Assembly (NCBI GenBank): GCA_951230915.1
Contig: OX579634.1
Coordinates: forward strand, 19,742,725-19,806,724
DNA length: 64,000 bases
Source: Antitrichia curtipendula
Lineage: Eukaryota; Streptophyta; Bryopsida; Hypnales; Leucodontaceae
Direction of reading: 5' to 3'
Shown here: piece after piece, positions 63,382 through 64,000 of the stretch
Position numbering within the stretch: the first letter of the stretch is position 1
Layout of the letters: every line of letters starts with the position of its first letter
Translations under genes and position numbers: made by a program
Notes under the pieces: model-generated
Told to the model about the DNA's origin: nothing
The model's input: only the letters and a program-made list of their open reading frames with translations
The model's database searches: none

Positions 63382-64000
63382 CGATATGATCTAAACAATT
63401 AATTAGACTCGTGGAGGTATTTTTTTAGAAATTTTGGCTCACAATGATACTATATTGGCGTTGGACCAATAGAAAAGAAGCTCTGCATCCATAAAAACTA
63501 CCTTGAGGAAGTTTAGTTTAGTTTTTTGGTGACACAAATGCAACAAGTTCATTGGAAAGAAAACAATACCTCAAGGAAGTTTGAGTAACTACTTTATTTG
63601 AAAAGAAAATGAGTCCTATGAAGACAAAGCCTCTACAAAGTAATTTTTATTTTCTTATTATTCTTTACAATTGAGTTCTTAAGTTGAATAGATTTAATTT
63701 TAGATCAAAAGATACATGGATGAGGTACACCAAGTATCATGTTCCAAATTCTAACAAATTCTTAAAATATGATTGGTGGAAAGCTAAAAATTGAGACTTG
63801 AAACTTAATACTACCTCTGAGATGTAGTGCACTAAAAAATTGCATACACAACTGAATACTTTTGGGAGGTTTTGCACCAAAGAAGTGGGACTTGCAATCC
63901 AAATTAGATCTAACAAGAACAAAGATCCAACTCGGGCTCCAAGCTTCATTGATTGTTTTATATATATTATGAGAGAAGAACACTAAATCAAGCATCCTCA
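63382..64000. other. Intergenic DNA to the end of the window
   Basis: AT-rich; minus-strand frames of 70-77 codons at 63737-63995 overlap in different phases and have no recognised domain. Confidence 0.45.

Overview
The window is nuclear DNA from a land plant or close relative. The evidence is a spliced gene for a telomere-repeat-binding protein (TRP/TRFL family: ubiquitin-like domain plus C-terminal telobox Myb with the plant-type extension), and an intron-bearing copy of cytosolic ribosomal protein eS4 whose first intron falls directly after the ATG. The mainly AT-rich, repeat-packed intergenic DNA and the long TRP protein (948 residues) would fit a non-seed plant with a repeat-rich genome, but the species cannot be fixed from this sequence.

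Layout. 1-2400 is AT-rich filler. 2400-5160 holds a decayed ORF that resumes at 10782; between the two halves sits a 5.6 kb inverted-repeat DNA transposon (5171-10781) with a 10-bp target duplication. It carries a broken SWIM zinc-finger ORF, two GC-rich minisatellites and inward-facing GGATGAA-type subterminal repeats. 15257-17078 (minus) is an eS4 pseudogene with six recognisable exons, a premature stop, frameshifts and several Arg-to-Cys changes. 18-33 kb is a field of small inverted-repeat elements (TTAACCCC-ended, TAAGGT-ended, foldbacks) plus a 54-copy GGAT microsatellite. 33.6-42.5 kb is a GC-rich island holding the only clearly intact gene: TRP-like, ten coding exons, 36806-41720, plus strand, with a probable long 5' leader. 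42.5-64 kb returns to AT-rich repeats: a 200-N gap, a poly(A)-tailed retroposon with a 12-bp target duplication, a cluster of four related TAAGGT-ended elements, a hAT-like MITE nested inside another copy of itself, and a CACTA-like MITE.

No operon or multi-gene system is seen. The main interest is transposon archaeology: several insertions can be dated relative to each other from target duplications, and one supplies its own empty-site control. No tRNA, rRNA, CRISPR or telomere array was recognised.
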